DNA of 64,000 nucleotides from Nemophila menziesii (taxonomy: Eukaryota > Streptophyta > Magnoliopsida > Boraginales > Hydrophyllaceae): NCBI GenBank assembly GCA_029959085.1, contig JARWIR010000003.1, positions 34,406,005-34,470,004 of the forward strand, given 5' to 3'. Of this stretch, positions 63,082 through 64,000 are shown one piece after another. The notes below the pieces were generated by a model. The model did not search any database. It was not told where the DNA came from and saw nothing but the letters and a program-made list of their open reading frames with translations. The stretch's first letter is position 1; each line of letters starts with the position of its first letter. Made by a program: the position numbers and the translations under genes.

Positions 63082-64000
63082 TAAAACAAAACAAAGGGGT
63101 AGAAGTAAGCGTATAAACAAATAGAAGCTAACAAATAAACCCTAAAGCAATTCTTAAGATAAATCTCATATAGCAAACTCTAGAAACTAATATACACCTA
63201 CATCTAGAATGCAACATCAAACATAAATAATCTCAATCATAAAATTAAAGTTGCAATGCTTGAAGGTTACACTTGTACTCCTCTCTATATGATGGCTATA
63301 GGGTGGTCATTAATCCTAAATCGCTTTGAACGCTCCACCTAGTGTATTCCCTATCAACAGAATAATAAATTCACTATGCACTTAGGAATCACAAGGTCTT
63401 TACGGTTATAATATTGGCTTAAGGACGGGTGTGGATGTATATTTGGTAAATTTGAAGTGAGCTTTTGGCTCTCTCCTCACTTACCATCAACAGTGTCCTC
63501 GAGCTTGAGTTAACGCTCAAAAAATGTTCTCACTCACCTATATACGCAACAATTTAGCGTCCCATGTCTACCCACTATAAATAAGATGATTTTCAGAAAA
63601 ATTCCACTTTGCCGGGTGTTTTATTCATACGTATTTTTCTTTTTCTTTTCTTTTTTTTTTCTCTTTTTTTTGTACAGAAGCAAACCAGTTTCCCAGTTTT
63701 GACGAATCCGGGTTCCTGGTTCCTACTGTATGAATTTTCAAAATTTTCCATTTTTTCTTTCTTTTTCATTTTTCTTCATTCCCGGCAAAGGGTTACAATT
63801 ATAAATCATCTGCAATTGTGCTACAATACAAGGCACATCAATCCCAACCCATTAAATCTCCCATAAGTGGTCCCACCACCCCAAACTCAAGCTCGAGACA
63901 TGTCTCAGGATTGTGATTCAAGTGCGGGTCATATGGTCATGCCTAATAATCTAAGGGATATTGGCTTATATCGTGGCTACAAAGAAAAAGGCTAAAGGCT
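63082..64000 (-). mobile_element. Ty3/gypsy 3' internal non-coding region, continues beyond window
   Basis: The sequence lies upstream (minus strand) of the PPT at 63050. No polyprotein motif is visible on either strand; open frames are short. Long untranslated 3' regions are usual for Athila/Tat-type elements. The coding part is expected beyond 64000. Confidence 0.45.

Overview
The window looks like a transposon-dense stretch of a eudicot nuclear genome. It is very AT-rich. It carries a plant CYP94A-type cytochrome P450, a plant P-class PPR gene, a nuclear-type tRNA-Lys, and retroelements with plant-type primer-binding sites (tRNA-Asp for Ty3/gypsy, initiator-Met for Copia). I cannot name the species. 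Only three host genes look intact: the P450 (30577-32109, minus), tRNA-Lys(UUU) (40227-40299, minus) and the PPR gene (59383-60789, plus). Almost everything else that can be assigned is mobile or repetitive DNA. Layout, left part: 1-1548 is the LTR end of a minus-strand Ty3/gypsy element that continues beyond the left edge. 1640-5170 holds palindromic CCTAGG repeats, a long (TA)n and unassigned DNA. 5590-5884 is a short element with a tRNA-like core. 6154-6579 and 8581-9689 are 5'-truncated LINEs with recognisable target-site duplications. Between them is a 143-bp tandem repeat array (7118-8362). 9854-9972 is a stray 3' fragment of a CYP94 gene. 10310-11358 is another LINE end. 11740-12970 is a fold-back structure with a 32-bp minisatellite core. 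13596-18182 is a decayed Copia element with both LTRs and a 5-bp target duplication, next to an inverted fragment of the same family (18210-18865). Middle part: a decayed near-full-length LINE (19545-23245, minus), further LINE remnants, two related Tourist-like MITEs (25559-25793 and 53234-53465), a degenerate CTTAAC hexamer array (26137-26795) and a broken gene copy (27282-27760) lead to the P450. From 33760 to about 38860 lies a decayed multi-exon gene of transposon-associated appearance with coiled coils and repeated exon modules. It is interrupted by a probable solo gypsy LTR (37192-38519). The tRNA follows. From 42254 to 48360 there are eight copies of a unit of about 740 bp. The array border lies inside a SINE, so the order of events can be read from the sequence. 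Right part: MITE-like and fold-back elements (49473-51665), then two LINEs of different families joined 5' end to 5' end (53983-59199). This pair is enclosed by an 81-bp inverted repeat with only two mismatches, whose right copy forms the upstream region of the PPR gene. After the PPR gene, an exon-like GC-rich fragment is fused in frame to a LINE RNase H end (60956-61562). The window closes with Copia-type and Ty3/gypsy-type LTR ends on the minus strand. There is no operon or gene cluster acting together. The P450 (fatty-acid oxidation in the endoplasmic reticulum) and the PPR protein (organelle RNA processing) are functionally independent. The structurally most interesting parts are the inverted-repeat/LINE pair upstream of the PPR gene and the SINE-bordered tandem array.
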